Shown: piece after piece, positions 5,899-6,276 of the stretch | How positions within the stretch are numbered: position 1 is the stretch's first letter | Layout: the number at the start of each line of letters is the position of its first letter | Source of the DNA: Opitutales bacterium UBA7389 | Lineage (GTDB): Bacteria; Verrucomicrobiota; Verrucomicrobiia; Opitutales; Opitutaceae | NCBI GenBank assembly: GCA_002474325.1 | Contig: DKNL01000203.1 | Coordinates: 1-6,276, forward strand | Direction: 5' to 3' | Length of the DNA stretch: 6,276 nt | The notes under the pieces: generated by a model | What the model was told of the DNA's origin: nothing | Seen by the model: only the letters and a program-made list of their open reading frames with translations | Databases searched by the model: none | Translations under genes and position numbers: made by a program

Positions 5899-6276
5899 CT
5901 AGTAGCCCTTGTTCGGGGCCAGCCATTTTTCAGCCTCTTTTATCGAGATGCCCTTTCGCGACGCATAGTCCTCCATTTGATCTCGATCGATCATGCCAAT
6001 ATTGAAGTATTTGACGTTTGGATGCGCAAAATAGAAACCGCTAACCGAGCTTCCAGGCATCATGGCAAAATTCTCCGTCAACCTTGCTCCCGTATTCTCT
6101 TCGGCATTCAATAATTTCCAAAGGGTTGACTTCTCCGAATGATCAGGCGCAACGGGATAACCCGCTGCTGGCCGGATTCCCCGATACTTTTCTTCTATCA
6201 ATTCAGCATTGCTTAGCTTTTCGCTGGCATCGTATCCCCAAAGCTTCGCCCTTACCTTGCGATGGGTTCTTTCAGC
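5899..6276 (-). CDS. metH: Cobalamin-dependent methionine synthase, C-terminal activation domain (cut by right window edge)
   Basis: The visible 125 residues are the end of MetH, which methylates homocysteine to methionine using methyl-tetrahydrofolate via methylcobalamin. The piece belongs to the S-adenosylmethionine-binding reactivation domain: LSNAELIEEKYRGIRPAAGY (21-40 of the visible part), with the RxxxGY SAM-binding motif at Arg35 to Tyr40; PDHSEK (44-49); LTENFAMMPGSSVSGFYFAHP (from 67); and the terminal RDQMEDYASRKG and EKWLAPNKGY. The stop TAG directly follows GY, close to where the E. coli protein ends. The frame is open to the window edge, so the homocysteine, folate and cobalamin domains lie outside. 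MetH uses methyl-tetrahydrofolate, so it is linked in metabolism to the folate genes on the left, but it is convergent with the LysR-type gene and belongs to a different transcript. Confidence 0.96.
   Translation of the reverse strand, partial: AERTHRKVRAKLWGYDASEKLSNAELIEEKYRGIRPAAGYPVAPDHSEKSTLWKLLNAEENTGARLTENFAMMPGSSVSGFYFAHPNVKYFNIGMIDRDQMEDYASRKGISIKEAEKWLAPNKGY

Overview
The window reads as a chromosomal housekeeping segment from a Gram-negative bacterium of mid-range GC content. The protein sequences give a tentative impression of Verrucomicrobiota (Opitutae-like), but no rRNA or lineage marker is present, so this assignment is weak. There are no mobile elements, CRISPR arrays, tRNAs or rRNAs.

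Left two-thirds (1-4422, minus strand): one tightly packed gene string, read right to left as yggS (PLP homeostasis) - Nudix hydrolase - pabA - pabB - pabC - folP (cut by the left window edge). Junctions are a 4-bp ATGA overlap, an 11-bp gap carrying a strong ribosome binding site, a 19-bp overlap, a 2-bp gap and a 29-bp gap. No internal promoter or terminator was recognised, so a single operon is likely. pabA, pabB and pabC turn chorismate plus glutamine into p-aminobenzoate (PABA). folP joins PABA to the pterin to make dihydropteroate. The Nudix enzyme is a candidate for the pterin-triphosphate pyrophosphohydrolase step (FolQ/NudB role). YggS handles PLP, the cofactor of PabC.

Middle (4423-4495): a 73-bp divergent regulatory region. 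It carries a good sigma70-type promoter toward yggS (TTGATA, 17 bp, TATAAC) and a perfect TATAAT toward a LysR-type regulator gene (4496-5389, plus strand). The two -10 boxes overlap on opposite strands, and an ATAA-N7-TTAT (T-N11-A) site typical of LysR-family boxes sits on top of them. The simplest model is that the LysR-type protein autoregulates and controls the folate/PABA operon.

Right end (5390-6276): a long symmetrical hairpin with T-runs on both strands (5482-5529) looks like a bidirectional terminator. About 370 bp with no recognisable gene follows, then the C-terminal end of cobalamin-dependent methionine synthase metH (minus strand, cut by the right window edge).

Nothing here amounts to a clearly new biological system. 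The points most worth a second look are the Nudix gene in the PABA operon with its slightly expanded Nudix box, and the compact LysR-type divergent promoter.
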